A DNA stretch of 5,721 nucleotides from an uncultured Acetobacter sp. (GTDB taxonomy: Bacteria; Pseudomonadota; Alphaproteobacteria; Acetobacterales; Acetobacteraceae). The notes beneath the pieces are model-generated. The model was given only the letters and a program-made list of their open reading frames with translations. It was not told the DNA's origin and did not search any database. The translations under genes were made by a program, and so were the position numbers. Numbering within the stretch: position 1 is the stretch's first letter; each line of letters begins with the position of its first letter. The stretch is from the NCBI GenBank assembly GCA_937900755.1, contig CALCDN010000021.1, positions 1 to 5,721 of the forward strand, written 5' to 3'. This document shows, piece after piece, positions 5,403-5,721 of this stretch.

Positions 5403-5721
5403 TCAACCCGCGCGGACCGAGATAAACACCTGAGCAAACGCATAAGGCGGCTCATCGGTCATGCTCAGCATCAACTCAGGCGCATAACCCGCGGGCACAA
5501 GCTCGGCCAGCTTTTGTGCGGCCGCACCGCTGAGCACCAGAACAGGCTGGCCCGATGCCAGGTTTTCCACCCCGATCTGGCTTTGCGCAACCCCTTGGGC
5601 AAAGCCCGTGCCCAGAGCCTTGGCGCAGGCCTCCTTGGCGGCCCAGCGCTTGGCGTAGGTGCCTATTCTGGCAGCCCCCACACGGCACTCCGCCCTGGCG
5701 CGCTCGTAGGGTGTGAACACC
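5403..5721 (-). CDS. acpS: Holo-[acyl-carrier-protein] synthase AcpS, 5' end outside the window
   Basis: AcpS transfers 4'-phosphopantetheine from CoA to a serine of acyl carrier protein, which activates ACP for fatty acid and phospholipid synthesis in the cytoplasm. The window shows the last 105 codons, ending in TGA. The family core is plain: FTPYERARAEC at the visible start, then YAKRWAAKEACAKALGTG (visible residues 22-39), which contains the Mg/CoA-binding KEA segment, and a C-terminal SMTDEPPYAFAQVFIS stretch typical of the last strands. The family is usually about 120-140 residues, so roughly 25-30 N-terminal residues are missing, including the usual GxD metal-binding motif. The GTG at 5720 is only an internal valine codon at the edge and not a credible start. 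In many alphaproteobacteria acpS precedes lepB-rnc-era, as here. There is no sign of decay in the visible part. Confidence 0.93.
   Translation of the reverse strand, partial: VFTPYERARAECRVGAARIGTYAKRWAAKEACAKALGTGFAQGVAQSQIGVENLASGQPVLVLSGAAAQKLAELVPAGYAPELMLSMTDEPPYAFAQVFISVRAG

Noticed and set aside
5718..5720. GTG at the window edge as the acpS start
   Set aside because: Starting there would omit the N-terminal metal-binding motif of AcpS. It is an internal valine codon of a gene that continues past the edge.
1..5721. Mobile element, CRISPR array, tRNA/rRNA gene or defence system
   Set aside because: No spaced repeats, transposase-like sequence, tRNA cloverleaf or unfamiliar gene cluster was seen. 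Every long gene is a recognised core gene, so I do not claim a new system.

Overview
The window is a stretch of core bacterial chromosome in which all eight genes lie on the minus strand, so transcription runs from high to low coordinates. In transcription order they are acpS (5' end cut by the window edge), lepB, rnc, era, pyrH, frr, uppS and cdsA (3' end cut by the window edge). Base composition is GC-rich. The protein sequences and the presence of acpS-lepB-rnc-era and pyrH-frr-uppS-cdsA clusters point to an alphaproteobacterium. My best guess is an acetic acid bacterium (Acetobacteraceae, such as Acetobacter, Gluconacetobacter or Komagataeibacter), but this rests on general recognition and was not checked against a database.

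Positions 5721-3770 hold the first block: holo-ACP synthase, signal peptidase I, RNase III and the ribosome-assembly GTPase Era. A 64-nt gap separates acpS from lepB. lepB and rnc share one base (TAATG), and rnc and era are 10 nt apart, so lepB-rnc-era looks like one tightly coupled unit. Era ends at 2873, followed by a 121-nt gap containing a candidate intrinsic terminator on the minus strand (about 2779-2810).

Positions 2751-1 hold the second block: UMP kinase, ribosome recycling factor, undecaprenyl diphosphate synthase and CDP-diglyceride synthase. The pyrH-frr gap (95 nt) can form hairpins. frr most likely starts at a GTG (1918) with a good Shine-Dalgarno sequence. uppS and cdsA overlap by four bases (ATGA).

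Together the genes supply membrane lipid and cell-wall carrier synthesis (acpS, uppS, cdsA), protein export (lepB), RNA processing and ribosome maturation or recycling (rnc, era, frr) and pyrimidine nucleotide supply (pyrH). I see no mobile element, CRISPR array, tRNA or rRNA gene, and no undescribed system. The points worth a second look are the junction between the two blocks, with its possible terminator/alternative hairpin, and start-site and leader structure at frr and era.
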